From Phycisphaerales bacterium (GTDB lineage Bacteria; Planctomycetota; Phycisphaerae; Phycisphaerales; UBA1924): 64,000 bases of DNA. Positions 44,060 to 54,114 of this stretch are shown one piece after another. The position numbers and the translations under genes were made by a program. The notes under the pieces were generated by a model. It was not told the DNA's origin, ran no database searches, and saw only the letters and a list, made by a program, of their open reading frames with translations. The DNA lies in the NCBI GenBank assembly GCA_029260455.1, contig JAJDDF010000005.1, positions 62,001 to 126,000 of the forward strand, in the 5' to 3' direction. Each line of letters starts with the position of its first letter. Position 1 is the first letter of the stretch.

Positions 44060-45193
44060 GTGCGCACAACTCATCAACTCCATCGTCTGTGTGTTGTTTT
44101 CGGTTTTGTGATGTGCTTTGGGGCATGCGATCGTGATGACGGCATTCGCGTCTATCGATCACCCAAAGATCAGATGACAAGTGTCAGCGACACGCCATCT
44201 TCACCGCACACAACCATGACATCGACAACGCGCTCGAACGAACAACCGGGAAAGCTACAGTGGGCGGTGCCAACTGGTTGGACCGAACAGCCGGGTGACA
44301 GCCCCATGCGCTACGCCACCTTGACCGACCAGCGCACAACGCCACCTACCGAAATCACAGTTACCAGACTGGGTACAAAATCCGGATCACTGCTTGCAAA
44401 TGTCAATCGGTGGCGCGGTCAACTTGGATTGCCACCGACCGACGAAACGGGTCTCGCCCACATGACGCACAGCCTTGAGCGCAGCGCCATGCCCGCAACT
44501 ATTGTGAACATTGCGGCGCCTGCAAGCGATACCGATTCGCCACAGCGCATGCTCGCGGCAGTATTCGCGCAGCCAGATGCGACCTGGTTCTTCAAACTCT
44601 CAAACACTTCGGCAATTGTTGAGGCCGCCGAACCAGACTTTCTTGCACTCTGCCGATCGATCCATCTCGAGCCTGCCGCATCAGCGCCGCCTTCGAGCCC
44701 ATCGAGCGCCATTCCCAACATGATGCCAGGCATGGGCGACGGTCCGCCTGAACTCACGCAACCGCAAAATGCAGGCCCGCTTACCTTTGTTGTCCCAGAA
44801 GGATGGAAGCAGGATCCCTCGCCGCGCATGGCGCGCATTGCAACGCTGTTGATCGATGACGCTCCCAGTACCGAACTTGCTATCTCCCGATTTCCCGGTG
44901 ATGTCGGTGGCGAGCTGGCAAATGTCAACCGCTGGCGCAACCAACTTGGCTTGCCGCCCATCGCCACCCTGGGTGCACAAGAAGCCACTACGGTTACGAT
45001 CGGCAACCACCCCGCGCGGGTCTATCGCTTTGCCGCACTAACTGGCAACGAAAATGCATCTGCCATGTTCGTTGCGCTCCTGCCAATGCATGACGAAACA
45101 TGGTTCTTCAAGCTTACCGGTCCGGTTAGCTCAGTTGATGCCCAACGCACACGTTTCGAGGCTTTCATCAACTCGGTGAGTTTCACACGATGA
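44060..45193 (+). CDS. Lipoprotein with two repeats, first gene of the ResB/CcsA operon
   Basis: A 377-residue lipoprotein; the signal peptide ends at FGAC (Cys22). Two similar domains of about 140 residues follow (about 60-195 and 225-375). Each begins near WAVPTGWTEQPG or FVVPEGWKQDPS and contains LANVNRWRxQLGLPP and ETWFFKL-like ends. I do not know this family's function. GTG at 44060 has AAAGGA upstream; the frame is open further, but that part is antisense to the oxidoreductase gene. It overlaps resB by four bases (ATGA), so it may assist cytochrome maturation. Confidence 0.65.
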   Translation: MRTTHQLHRLCVVFGFVMCFGACDRDDGIRVYRSPKDQMTSVSDTPSSPHTTMTSTTRSNEQPGKLQWAVPTGWTEQPGDSPMRYATLTDQRTTPPTEITVTRLGTKSGSLLANVNRWRGQLGLPPTDETGLAHMTHSLERSAMPATIVNIAAPASDTDSPQRMLAAVFAQPDATWFFKLSNTSAIVEAAEPDFLALCRSIHLEPAASAPPSSPSSAIPNMMPGMGDGPPELTQPQNAGPLTFVVPEGWKQDPSPRMARIATLLIDDAPSTELAISRFPGDVGGELANVNRWRNQLGLPPIATLGAQEATTVTIGNHPARVYRFAALTGNENASAMFVALLPMHDETWFFKLTGPVSSVDAQRTRFEAFINSVSFTR

Positions 45194-46626
45194 CCAATCC
45201 AGCGCACACGCCGTCGTCATTCTCATTTCGACGAGTGATTGCTCCGTTTGCATCACTCAAGCTCACTGTTCTGCTCATTGCACTCTCGATCATCCTTGTC
45301 TTTACAGGCACACTCGCCCAGGTCGATCGCGGCATCTGGGATGTAATGCACGATTACTTCCGCAGCCTCTATGTTTTTATTCCTGTCAGCATTTTCTTTC
45401 CGCGAGACTATGGCGTTGATCTCGATATTCCCTTTCCCGGTGGGTACACCATCGGTCTGCTCATGCTTGTCAACTTGCTCGCCGCACATTCGGTGCGCTT
45501 CCGACTCAAAGCACATGGCAATCGCTTGCTGATTGGCCTTGGCCTCATCGCGATAGGATGTTCATCAATCTTCTGGTTTCACCAAGGGCCGCTGCCTGCG
45601 ACTATTCTCTCGAACTCGGGTGGGTATGCTGGCGTGCTCCCACTGATGCTTGTCGGCGCTCTCTTCTATGCACCATTGGTCGCCGGATGTGCAGTCGTCT
45701 TTGGCAGGCGCGGGGGGATTGTCCTCATCCATGCCTCTCTTGCGCTTCTGCTCATCGGCGAAGGTGTCACCGCTGCAAGTGCTGTTGAGACACAGATGCC
45801 CATTTATGTTGGATCATCCTCAAACTGGGCGCAAGACATCCGCGAGGTTGAACTTGTCTTGATCGACCCATCATCGCCCGATGATAATTTTACGATTGCA
45901 ATCTCCGAGCACCGACTTCAAGAAGCTGCGCGCACCGGCGAACTCATCACCCATCCGGCGATGCCCGTCACCATCATGGTGAACCACTATTACGAAAATG
46001 CGGACCTTCACCAACTTCAACCCGATGAAATAGCTTCAGCCACACAAGGATTCGGTACTTCCATGGCGGCAGTACGGATTCCGAAAGTTTCCGGTGTTGA
46101 TACATCGAACGCCATCAATGTGCCATCTGCAATTATCACACTGTTCCGTGATGGTCTCTCAATTGGGACCTACCTTGTCTCGCCACATCTGCAAATTGCA
46201 AGCTTTGTAATTGCTGAGCAACAGGTGCGCATCGAAGATCATTCTTACCGTATCGCCCTGCGTTTTCGGCGTTACTACAAACTCTATTCCATGCGACTCG
46301 ATGCCTTCCACCACGATCTCTATCCTGGCACTTCCATTCCCCGCAACTTTTCAAGTGATATACACATATCGGACCCAGAGCGCAGTATTGACCACGATGT
46401 CGTGATACATATGAACAACCCATTGCGTTTTGAGGGCGATACCTTCTTCCAGTCAAGCTGGATCCCAGGCAATCGTCCTGGTGATCCTGATCGAGGCACC
46501 ATCCTCATGGTCGTGCGCAATCCAGGCTGGACTATTCCATATATTGCCTGCGCCGCGGGCCTGATTGGTCTTGTCTACCAGTTCGGTGCAACGTTGCTCC
46601 GGTTCTTGCGCAAGGGGGCAGTATGA
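45190..46626 (+). CDS. resB: Cytochrome c biogenesis protein ResB/Ccs1
   Basis: A 478-residue membrane protein of the ResB/Ccs1 family. Transmembrane helices lie near residues 20-45, 75-95, 110-130, 150-175 and at the end, with a large periplasmic domain (about 200-450). The start LKLTVLLIALSIILVFTGTLAQ is a family hallmark. With CcsA it forms the System II synthase that attaches heme to apocytochromes, here likely those of the 57 heme sites encoded opposite. Overlaps both neighbours by ATGA. Confidence 0.88.
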   Translation: MTNPAHTPSSFSFRRVIAPFASLKLTVLLIALSIILVFTGTLAQVDRGIWDVMHDYFRSLYVFIPVSIFFPRDYGVDLDIPFPGGYTIGLLMLVNLLAAHSVRFRLKAHGNRLLIGLGLIAIGCSSIFWFHQGPLPATILSNSGGYAGVLPLMLVGALFYAPLVAGCAVVFGRRGGIVLIHASLALLLIGEGVTAASAVETQMPIYVGSSSNWAQDIREVELVLIDPSSPDDNFTIAISEHRLQEAARTGELITHPAMPVTIMVNHYYENADLHQLQPDEIASATQGFGTSMAAVRIPKVSGVDTSNAINVPSAIITLFRDGLSIGTYLVSPHLQIASFVIAEQQVRIEDHSYRIALRFRRYYKLYSMRLDAFHHDLYPGTSIPRNFSSDIHISDPERSIDHDVVIHMNNPLRFEGDTFFQSSWIPGNRPGDPDRGTILMVVRNPGWTIPYIACAAGLIGLVYQFGATLLRFLRKGAV

Positions 46627-48302
46627 AACTGCGATGGCACTCATACGCAGTCCCTGCGCTTATCGCCGTTCTGGCGATGATCTATCTCACCATGCCTTTC
46701 ACAAGCAAGCCGCAAGGTGACCTTGATGTCGCAGCATTCGGCTCATTGCCCGCGTCCTATGCTGGCCGCTTCAAGCCACTTGACACAGTCGCCCGCACTT
46801 CATTGATGACCATCAGCGGGCGTCAATCTGTCCGCACTGAGGAAAGAAAAATTGACGCTACAACGTGGCTCCTTGAACTCATCGCACAACCAGAGCAGGC
46901 TGCGGATCGCGTCATTTTCCGCGTCGACCATCCCGACCTGCGAGCGACACTGCACCTCCCCGAATCGCGCAGATACTCATTCCGTCAAGTGACCGAAATG
47001 CGCGATGAACTGCAACGTCAGACACAACTCGCGCGCATGGTTCCCAGCGACCAGCAGAGTCTGTTCCATCGCAAAACGATTCAGCTATCCAACCAGGTCA
47101 ATCTCTACCAGATGCTTGGCGGCTTGTTCAGCGTCAACCCCATCCCCTCATCCGAGCCCACCGCAGACTGGCTCCCCCTTGGTACATTTGGGCGCCCACC
47201 GGACACTGAATTGCAACGCAACATCGTTTCGGGGTATCACGCTGCCTTTGATGCCTTTCGCAATCACGATGCGCGAGGATTCAATCGTGTCGTTGCAGAC
47301 CTGCACACTGCGGTCAACGCCGCATCCTCTACCATCCATCGGCGTGCTGAGCATGAAGCCCTTTTCAACCGCACGGAGGTATTCCAGCGCGCAATCGTAC
47401 TGTATCTCTTCGCTGCAATTGCACTGATAGTTTCATGGCTTCGCTGGCGAACGCCTCTCACGCGCGCCGCCACCTTGCTCCTCCTCGTCACATTACTCGT
47501 GCATACGATTGGCATCATCGTGCGCGTCTATCTCTCGGGCAGACCCCCCGTCACCAATCTCTATTCGTCGGCGCTGTTCATCGGATGGGGCATGGTCCTC
47601 CTCGGCATCATCCTCGAACACTTCTTCCGTTCAGGCACAGGCATACTCACCGCTGCTGTCTCAGGATTCCTTACCCTTATGGTCGCGCGAGGCCTCTCTG
47701 TCTCCAGCTCAGGCGACTCCATGGCCGTACTCCAGGCGGTACTCGATACCAATTTCTGGCTTGCAACACATGTCATCATCATCACCTTCGGATATGCATC
47801 GACTTACCTCGCCGGCCTGCTTGGCGCAACCTATGTGTTGCGCGGCACGCTCACGCGCTCGCTCTCGAAAAAAGAGGCGAAGCGCCTTGGGCAAATGATC
47901 TACGGCATCGTGTGCTTTGCCACACTCTTCAGCTTTGTTGGCACCATCCTCGGCGGCATCTGGGCGGATCAAAGCTGGGGACGCTTCTGGGGGTGGGATC
48001 CCAAGGAAAACGGCGCACTCATCATCGTTTTGTGGAATGCGCTCATTCTTCATGCACGATGGGGCGGCTTGATCAAAGGCCGCGGTCTTGCCGTGCTCGC
48101 CATTGCGGGCAACATCGTCACAAGCTGGTCATGGTTTGGTGTCAATATGCTCGGGCGCGGCTTGCATTCCTACGGCTTTATCGACTCCGCCGCGTTCTGG
48201 ATCACTATTTTCATCATAAGCCAACTTGCACTCATGGCCCTCGGCGCACTGCCCATTCGCATGTGGCGGAGTTTCTCAAAACCAGTGGCCACAGAGCGTT
48301 GA
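46623..48302 (+). CDS. ccsA: Cytochrome c biogenesis protein CcsA/CcsB
   Basis: A 559-residue polytopic protein. The WWD heme-handling motif is WGWDPKENG (about 456-464), inside GRFWGWDPKENGALIIVLWNALILHARW. About eight helices follow or precede it. An N-terminal domain of about 230 residues with one helix comes first; this part is larger than in plain CcsA and contains helical segments and no known domain. It delivers heme to cytochrome c precursors with ResB. Start ATG overlaps resB. Confidence 0.9.
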   Translation: MKLRWHSYAVPALIAVLAMIYLTMPFTSKPQGDLDVAAFGSLPASYAGRFKPLDTVARTSLMTISGRQSVRTEERKIDATTWLLELIAQPEQAADRVIFRVDHPDLRATLHLPESRRYSFRQVTEMRDELQRQTQLARMVPSDQQSLFHRKTIQLSNQVNLYQMLGGLFSVNPIPSSEPTADWLPLGTFGRPPDTELQRNIVSGYHAAFDAFRNHDARGFNRVVADLHTAVNAASSTIHRRAEHEALFNRTEVFQRAIVLYLFAAIALIVSWLRWRTPLTRAATLLLLVTLLVHTIGIIVRVYLSGRPPVTNLYSSALFIGWGMVLLGIILEHFFRSGTGILTAAVSGFLTLMVARGLSVSSSGDSMAVLQAVLDTNFWLATHVIIITFGYASTYLAGLLGATYVLRGTLTRSLSKKEAKRLGQMIYGIVCFATLFSFVGTILGGIWADQSWGRFWGWDPKENGALIIVLWNALILHARWGGLIKGRGLAVLAIAGNIVTSWSWFGVNMLGRGLHSYGFIDSAAFWITIFIISQLALMALGALPIRMWRSFSKPVATER

Positions 48303-48358
48303 TCCTCTGACTTTGGACCCTCCAGACCGTGTGTGTCAGGCCGACTTGCCGCGGCGTC

Positions 48359-50059
48359 TTATGGACAGCTTGTGCCGAAGTTGAACAGCAGCAACTGCAA
48401 GTCATCCAAATCCACCTGGTTGTCACCATTGGCATCGCTTTGGCAGGTGCTCACGGCGCCCTTGGGCTGGAACTCAAATGCGCCCATGTCGATGTTCAGC
48501 GCCCACGCGGAGACGCCCGTATTTGCAGTCGCCGGGTCATCAACGTTGCGATTGGCGCCGTCGAAATCACCGGTGAGGTCAAGTGCCACGGGTGAATCGC
48601 CGGCATCAATGCCCGCTGAACCATCGAGGAGGTGCAAGTCACCATAAAAATCATCCGCCGTCCCCCAGATCAGATCGACACCTGGATTGGGCAGCTCCAC
48701 AAAGCTCGGCAGGGTATTGATGTTGCCCGTGCCGGCATGTGTACCGCTCGTACGCTCGACATCGCAATATGTCACCTGATGACCCGGGTTAATCGCTGTA
48801 TCCACGTTCGAATTGCCCCATGCCACACAGTTGAAGAATTTGGAAGACCCGGTGCCGGACGGGCTCGACGCCATGATCGACTCAGCGCCCTGATTGCCAA
48901 AGAAGGTGCAGTTGCGGAATGTCGTATTCACCGCCGATGAATTCGGCGCCGCATACAGCGCGCCCCCAAAGCCCGACGGCAGCGCAGTATTCCCCACGAA
49001 CAGGCAGTTGTCCGCCGATCCTGCACTGCGCGACGAGCCCGCGATGAACTTTGCTGCCCCGCCCCGTTCACCCGTATTGCCATAGAACCTGCAGCGATCC
49101 ATGTCTAGTCGCCCACCATTGAACTGCAAAATCGCTCCGCCATCATCAAGTGAGCTGTTCCGTGTAAACGTGCAGTCGAAGAGGGATGTCGTCGTTGCAC
49201 TGCACATGAGCGCCCCGCCGTCCGAATCATCCCGATCGACGAAGTTGCCTGTGAACGTCGTATTCAAGCAGGTCAACCCGCCAGTCGTCAACGAAAAAAT
49301 CGCCCCACCCTGGATGACGGCATAATTACTTGTAAACGAACACTGATCAAACGATGCACTGCCATTGATCAGCGCAACACCCCCGCCTTGTGTAATTGAT
49401 TCGTTGCCAGTGAATGTGCTCCGCGTGAAGTCATATGTTGCACCACTGACCAGATACACTGCAGCACCGCGCCCGCCCGAGGCATTGGTCAGGTAATCAC
49501 AATCTGTCGAAGTCATAGTGCCAATCACCAGCACCGCAGCGCCGACATCACTGGCTGTATTCATCTCGAAGGTCGTGCGTTCTACAACAAGCGTGCCTGT
49601 GCAATACAGCGCTCCGCCGTCATCATTGGAGTGATTCCCCGTGAAGAAACAATCCTCAACGGTCAGGTCGCCGCCAAAGGAAGAGACGCCTCCACCATCG
49701 AAGGGGTATGCATTGCCAGCCCCCCCGGTTGCCACACCATCCATGATTGTCAGCCCGCGCAACGTCACGCCTGGCGAGGGTGCATCGAGCACACGGATCA
49801 CCGTGTCATTCAGTAATTGAGCGGTGAGCGTCGTCGATCCTGCGCCGCCCGTACCTTCGATCGTTATCGACTTGCCATTGATGAAGAATGTTTGGTTGTA
49901 TGTGCCAGGTGCTAGGAGAAGCCGATCGCCGTCGTTCGCAGCGTTTACCTTCGCCTGCAAGTTGTCGATCGGTGAGACATTGATGTCCGCCGCCTGTGCC
50001 GTCGCACTTGCCATGACAAGTGCCAATCCAGTCATCATGATTTGATATGCCCGTTTCAT
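48359..50059 (-). CDS. Secreted beta-helix protein with Pmp-like repeats and dockerin-like tail
   Basis: A 566-residue exported protein. A signal peptide (to about residue 25) precedes a right-handed beta-helix of Pmp-type repeats: many FxxN and GGA/GGG[IVL] pairs (FTGNHSNDDGGALYC, FTSNYAVIQGGAIFS, FTRNSSLDDGGAIL). This pattern is known from chlamydial polymorphic membrane proteins, members of the same PVC group. The last 25 residues (DANGDNQVDLDDLQLLLFN) are an Asp-rich dockerin-like repeat. It lacks an autotransporter barrel. GGAGAT precedes the ATG at 50059. Role unknown, perhaps a surface protein. Confidence 0.8.
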   Translation of the reverse strand: MKRAYQIMMTGLALVMASATAQAADINVSPIDNLQAKVNAANDGDRLLLAPGTYNQTFFINGKSITIEGTGGAGSTTLTAQLLNDTVIRVLDAPSPGVTLRGLTIMDGVATGGAGNAYPFDGGGVSSFGGDLTVEDCFFTGNHSNDDGGALYCTGTLVVERTTFEMNTASDVGAAVLVIGTMTSTDCDYLTNASGGRGAAVYLVSGATYDFTRSTFTGNESITQGGGVALINGSASFDQCSFTSNYAVIQGGAIFSLTTGGLTCLNTTFTGNFVDRDDSDGGALMCSATTTSLFDCTFTRNSSLDDGGAILQFNGGRLDMDRCRFYGNTGERGGAAKFIAGSSRSAGSADNCLFVGNTALPSGFGGALYAAPNSSAVNTTFRNCTFFGNQGAESIMASSPSGTGSSKFFNCVAWGNSNVDTAINPGHQVTYCDVERTSGTHAGTGNINTLPSFVELPNPGVDLIWGTADDFYGDLHLLDGSAGIDAGDSPVALDLTGDFDGANRNVDDPATANTGVSAWALNIDMGAFEFQPKGAVSTCQSDANGDNQVDLDDLQLLLFNFGTSCP

Positions 50060-50218
50060 CACCGATCTCCAAAGTGTGTCATCACGGCTGCCGCCCGGCC
50101 TCGCCCCGGACCAAACCCACCGCTCATCTACACTCACCGGAAATACGCCCAAACCGCGCAATGATTTGTGAATCCATTGTTGGGGATGGTCTGGTTCTTC
50201 GCTACGATGGAGTCGAGA

Positions 50219-50773
50219 ATGGCCGCTACCCCCGTGACACCCGATCCCGACCGACCCGGCTCAAAGACCCTGTTGCCTGCGGTCTATGAAGAGCTTCGCG
50301 CGATCGCTGCGGGCATTTTTGCTGGCCGAAGCGATTCCACACTCCAGCCCACCGCCATGGTCCATGAGGCGTACATGAAGCTTGCCCGGACCGGTGATGC
50401 CTCGCGTGCGTGGGAATCGCGCGAGCATTTCCTTGCTGTTGCTGCCAAGGCGATGCGTCAGGTGCTCATCAATCACGCCGAGGCACGTCACACTCAAAAG
50501 CGGGGGGGGCATTGGCAGCGCGTTTCCCTGGCGGGGCTCGATGGCGCCCCAGCCGTTGGCGATGTCGATGCCATCGATCTTGCAGATGCCCTCGCAGAGC
50601 TTGAACGCCTCGATGAGCGCCAGTGCCGCGTCGTTGAGTGCCGCTTCCTGGCGGGCATGACAATCGAAGAAACCGCCACCGCGCTCAGCATCTCCAAGCG
50701 CACTGTCGAACTCGACTGGCGCATGGCCCGCGCTTGGCTGCGCACGCGCCTCGAGGAGGACTCCCTCGCGTGA
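50219..50773 (+). CDS. ECF sigma factor (Planctomycete sigma-70-like, TIGR02999 type)
   Basis: A 184-residue sigma factor. Region 2 is replaced by the helical pattern of the planctomycete ECF group (TLQPTAMVHEAYMKLA, EHFLAVAAKAMRQVLI), and region 4 is GMTIEETATALSISKRTVELDWRMARAWL. ATG at 50219 has GGAG six bases ahead and is preferred over 50207. It overlaps the kinase gene by GTGA. Such sigma-kinase pairs are common in planctomycetes and probably form one signalling unit. Confidence 0.88.
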   Translation: MAATPVTPDPDRPGSKTLLPAVYEELRAIAAGIFAGRSDSTLQPTAMVHEAYMKLARTGDASRAWESREHFLAVAAKAMRQVLINHAEARHTQKRGGHWQRVSLAGLDGAPAVGDVDAIDLADALAELERLDERQCRVVECRFLAGMTIEETATALSISKRTVELDWRMARAWLRTRLEEDSLA

Positions 50774-52998
50774 CCCCCGAGCAATACCAGCGCGCCAAGG
50801 TCATCTTCGAGCAAGTCTGCGATCTGCCCCTCGATCAGCGTGATGAGTTTATGGCTCACCATCTGATGGATGACCCAGACGTGCGCGAACACATCGAGCG
50901 CCTGCTGCGCGCCGATGCCGCTGACAGCACTCTCTTGCGCACACCTGTGCCTGAAGCCACACGCGAGCCCTCTCCAGTGCGACTCCCGGAATCAATCGGC
51001 CCGTATCAGATCATCTCGCAGCTCGGTATCGGCGGCATGGGTACGGTCTATGAAGCCGAGCAACAGCATCCACGCCGCACTGTTGCACTCAAGGTCGTCA
51101 CACCAGGCCTCGATGCGCAAGCAATCATGAAACGCTTTCAACGTGAGGCAGACCTGCTTGGTCGCCTGCAGCACGAAGGCATCGCGCAGGTGTACGATGC
51201 GGGGCATTTTGAGACTGATGCGGGCCCGCGCCCATACTTCGCGATGGAACTTGTGCGCGGTGTGACCGTCACAGCCTACGCAGATCGCAATGCGCTCTCG
51301 ACGCGCAATCGCCTTGCGCTGCTGCAAAAGATATGTGATGCTGTGCAGCACGCCCATGATCACAACGTGATTCATCGTGACTTGAAGCCTTCGAACATCC
51401 TCGTCACCGACGGTGGCAAGCCCAAGATTCTTGATTTCGGCATCGCGCGCCCTGCCGAACCGCATGCGACAGACATCACGGTTCACACGCGCACCGGGCA
51501 ACTCGTGGGCACGGTCGCGTACATGAGCCCTGAACAAGCCTCGGGGCGTGATGAAATCGATCACCGCGCCGATGTGTATTCGCTGGGTGTCATCGCTTAC
51601 GAATTACTCACCGGACAACTGCCCTTCGATCTCAAAAATAAAATGCTCCATGAAGCGGTCAAGGCCATTCAAGAGGCCGAAGCGCCATCACTCTCCACGA
51701 TCAGCCGGGGCCTCTCGACTGATCTCGACACCATCGTGCGCAAGGCGCTTGCCAAGGGAAAAGACCGGCGCTATCAGACCGCACGCGATCTTGCAAACGA
51801 CATCGGGCGTTTTCTCGATGACAAACCTATCGCTGCACGTCCGCCCAGCGCCCTGTATCAACTGAGGAAGTTTTTCAAACGCCACCGCGCAATCGCCACC
51901 GCTGCCGCCATGGTCTTCGTCGCATTACTGCTTGGCCTAATTGCCACTTCAATCGGCCTGCGCCAGGCGGTCGATGCCCGAAAGCTCGCCGAGGCGGAGC
52001 AACTGCAAACCGAAGCTGCCCTCAGCCTCCTCACCGATGCGCTCTACAACGTAAATATCAATCAGGAAGGCAACGCCAACTACTCCGTATCCGAACTCCT
52101 TGATGACATCGCAACCTCCATCGACACCAATGATGCCCTCATGCCAAGCACTCGCGCCAACCTGCGCATGATTCTGGGCGATGTGTTTGTCAGTCTCGCC
52201 CGCTATTCAGAAGGCAAGGAACAACTCGAGAAAGCTGTCGCTGCGCGCACCGAAGCCCTTGGTGGCGAACACCCGGACACCCTCGAAGCGATGAGCGATC
52301 TTGCATCCGTCACACTCGATCTCGGTGAGTATGAACGCGGCCACGAAATGTTCTTGTCACTCTCTTCAACATCCGAGCGCGTATTAGGGCCGCTTCATCC
52401 GTCTACTCTCAAGCGCATGTTTTATCTCGCCAGTTCACAATTTCGTATTGGTGAACACCAGACCGCTGCCGAAACTTACGAGCGCGTGCTGGCAGCGTAC
52501 GAGCAGGGCGTTGCCGACCCCGATGACACCCGAGGAGCAATCTTCGCGAGTCTCGCCTTTGTGTATGGTATCCTGGACCGCCTCGAAGAGGCCGCTGCAC
52601 TTCATGAACGGTCCATGAAGCACCATGTGGAAATGTATGGCTTCGAGCATCCCTTCACACTCACCGCGCGCTCCAACCGGGCCCTCGCCCTTTCGCGCCT
52701 CAATCGTACTGATGAAGCCGAACGCGAAATGCTCGACATTTTTGCCATCCGCGAGCGCACGCTTCCCCCCGATCATTCAGACATCGGGGTGTCGCATCTG
52801 CACCTTGCACGTCTCTATGTCGATCTTGACCGTCATGCCGAAGCTGAGCCCCTCGCCCTCAGCGCCACTCAACTCCTCACGCGTACCCTTGGCGAAGACC
52901 ACCGCTACACCAGACGGGCTCGCACCCTCCTCATTCGTATTTATGATGAGACTGAACGCCCCGGCCTTGCCGATCCGCTGCGCTCGCCAACCTCTTGA
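50770..52998 (+). CDS. Ser/Thr protein kinase with TPR extracellular domain
   Basis: A 742-residue transmembrane kinase. After about 75 residues comes the kinase domain (about 75-350): GIGGMGTVYEAE (P-loop), VALKVV (Lys), HRDLKPSN (catalytic), DFG in LDFGIA, and SPEQASG. A transmembrane helix (about 375-398, IATAAAMVFVALLLGLIATSIG) leads to a coiled linker and TPR repeats (about 460-735, in the SLARYSEGKEQLEKAV style). The GTG at 50770 overlaps the sigma stop. The kinase likely regulates the sigma factor or shares its targets. Confidence 0.9.
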   Translation: MTPEQYQRAKVIFEQVCDLPLDQRDEFMAHHLMDDPDVREHIERLLRADAADSTLLRTPVPEATREPSPVRLPESIGPYQIISQLGIGGMGTVYEAEQQHPRRTVALKVVTPGLDAQAIMKRFQREADLLGRLQHEGIAQVYDAGHFETDAGPRPYFAMELVRGVTVTAYADRNALSTRNRLALLQKICDAVQHAHDHNVIHRDLKPSNILVTDGGKPKILDFGIARPAEPHATDITVHTRTGQLVGTVAYMSPEQASGRDEIDHRADVYSLGVIAYELLTGQLPFDLKNKMLHEAVKAIQEAEAPSLSTISRGLSTDLDTIVRKALAKGKDRRYQTARDLANDIGRFLDDKPIAARPPSALYQLRKFFKRHRAIATAAAMVFVALLLGLIATSIGLRQAVDARKLAEAEQLQTEAALSLLTDALYNVNINQEGNANYSVSELLDDIATSIDTNDALMPSTRANLRMILGDVFVSLARYSEGKEQLEKAVAARTEALGGEHPDTLEAMSDLASVTLDLGEYERGHEMFLSLSSTSERVLGPLHPSTLKRMFYLASSQFRIGEHQTAAETYERVLAAYEQGVADPDDTRGAIFASLAFVYGILDRLEEAAALHERSMKHHVEMYGFEHPFTLTARSNRALALSRLNRTDEAEREMLDIFAIRERTLPPDHSDIGVSHLHLARLYVDLDRHAEAEPLALSATQLLTRTLGEDHRYTRRARTLLIRIYDETERPGLADPLRSPTS

Positions 52999-53343
52999 TC
53001 CCGAATGGGTTCATATGGTTCGGTCTGTGCGCTCTTGACAGTGCGGGCGTGCCATGATGAGTCTTTTTCTGTTTTGTGAACCACGCCCCATCTCGGTGTT
53101 ATCTGGACGGGGGGCGTCATCAGGAGCATCGCAAGATTTGCCCATTCGGTGTACATTCAATACTTCATGAATCAGGAGTGAGCTAGGGTGTCTCCTCATC
53201 GTCGACATGGGCGGTTTGTGTACCTTCTTTCAAGGCGGACCTGTGCCCAGCGCGATGGCACTGGTTCACGTTTCGTGACGATCTTAGCAACCCGAATTGA
53301 GCGATCTCAGTCTCGGGAGTTTCAGTGAGAAAGATGGTGCAAC
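52999..53343. other. 345-base intergenic region before the phosphate island
   Basis: No supported gene. ACGCCCC at about 53086 can pair with GGGGCGT near 53116, but the loop is about 20 bases and no T-run follows. Promoter for the DUF47 gene must lie here, without a recognisable Pho box that I can call. Confidence 0.4.
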
Positions 53344-54024
53344 ATGGCCAAGAGTAACGTTTTTCGACGACTGCTTCGCACATCACCGCTTCAACCGCTT
53401 CAGGATCACATGCGCGTTGTCTGCCAATGCGTGCATGAAGTTCCTGCCCTGTTTGAAGCCTCGATCGCCGAAGATCAGCAAAAAGTTGTGGCTCTGAACA
53501 ACACGATCAGTGAGTACGAATCGGCAGCGGACGCGATCAAGAACAAGCTGCGCGATCATCTGCCCAACACACTTTTTCTTCCGGTCAACCGCACCGATCT
53601 GTTGCAACTCCTGCATACGCAGGATGCTATTGCTGATACCGCCGAGGATATTTCGGGGCTGATGGCCTCACGCACAATGGATGTGCCTGAGGTCCTGCGC
53701 GAACCGCTGTTGGCTCTTGCCCATCGATCTGTCGATGCCTGTGACCAGTCTGCAAAAATCATCGAGGAACTGGACGAACTCCTTGCCGTGGGTTTTCAAG
53801 GGCAGGAGGCAAGCCGCGTCGAGGACATGGTCAAGACGCTCAGCATGGTCGAATCAGAAACTGACGAGCTTGGTCAGCACCTTGTCCGCACCTTATTCGA
53901 ACACGAAGACAGCATGAATCCGGTGTCGGTGATGCTCTGGTATCAGTTGATCAAGTGGCTGGGAGACATTGGGGATTACGCTGAGAATGTCGGCGACCGC
54001 ATACGTTTGTTGATCGCTCGCTAG
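53344..54024 (+). CDS. PhoU-like DUF47 protein, partner of Pit transporter
   Basis: A 226-residue all-helical protein of the TIGR00153/DUF47 (PhoU-like) group. These sit next to Pit transporters and tune phosphate flux. Helical heptads fill the sequence, with the conserved N-terminal ALFEASIAEDQQKVVALNNTI and closing YQLIKWLGDIGDYAENVGDRI, a typical DUF47 end. It lies 90 bases upstream of pit and in the same direction. Confidence 0.85.
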   Translation: MAKSNVFRRLLRTSPLQPLQDHMRVVCQCVHEVPALFEASIAEDQQKVVALNNTISEYESAADAIKNKLRDHLPNTLFLPVNRTDLLQLLHTQDAIADTAEDISGLMASRTMDVPEVLREPLLALAHRSVDACDQSAKIIEELDELLAVGFQGQEASRVEDMVKTLSMVESETDELGQHLVRTLFEHEDSMNPVSVMLWYQLIKWLGDIGDYAENVGDRIRLLIAR

Positions 54025-54114
54025 GCAGTGAGCGTCATGTTTTTGAGCGGAATCGAAATTTCGCAATGCCTCGCCAGTCTGTGATCACTCACACCAAAAT
54101 CGAGAGTATCAACC

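Noticed and set aside
53080-53125. Inverted repeat after the kinase gene
   Set aside because: Loop is about 20 bases and there is no T-run, so I do not call a terminator.
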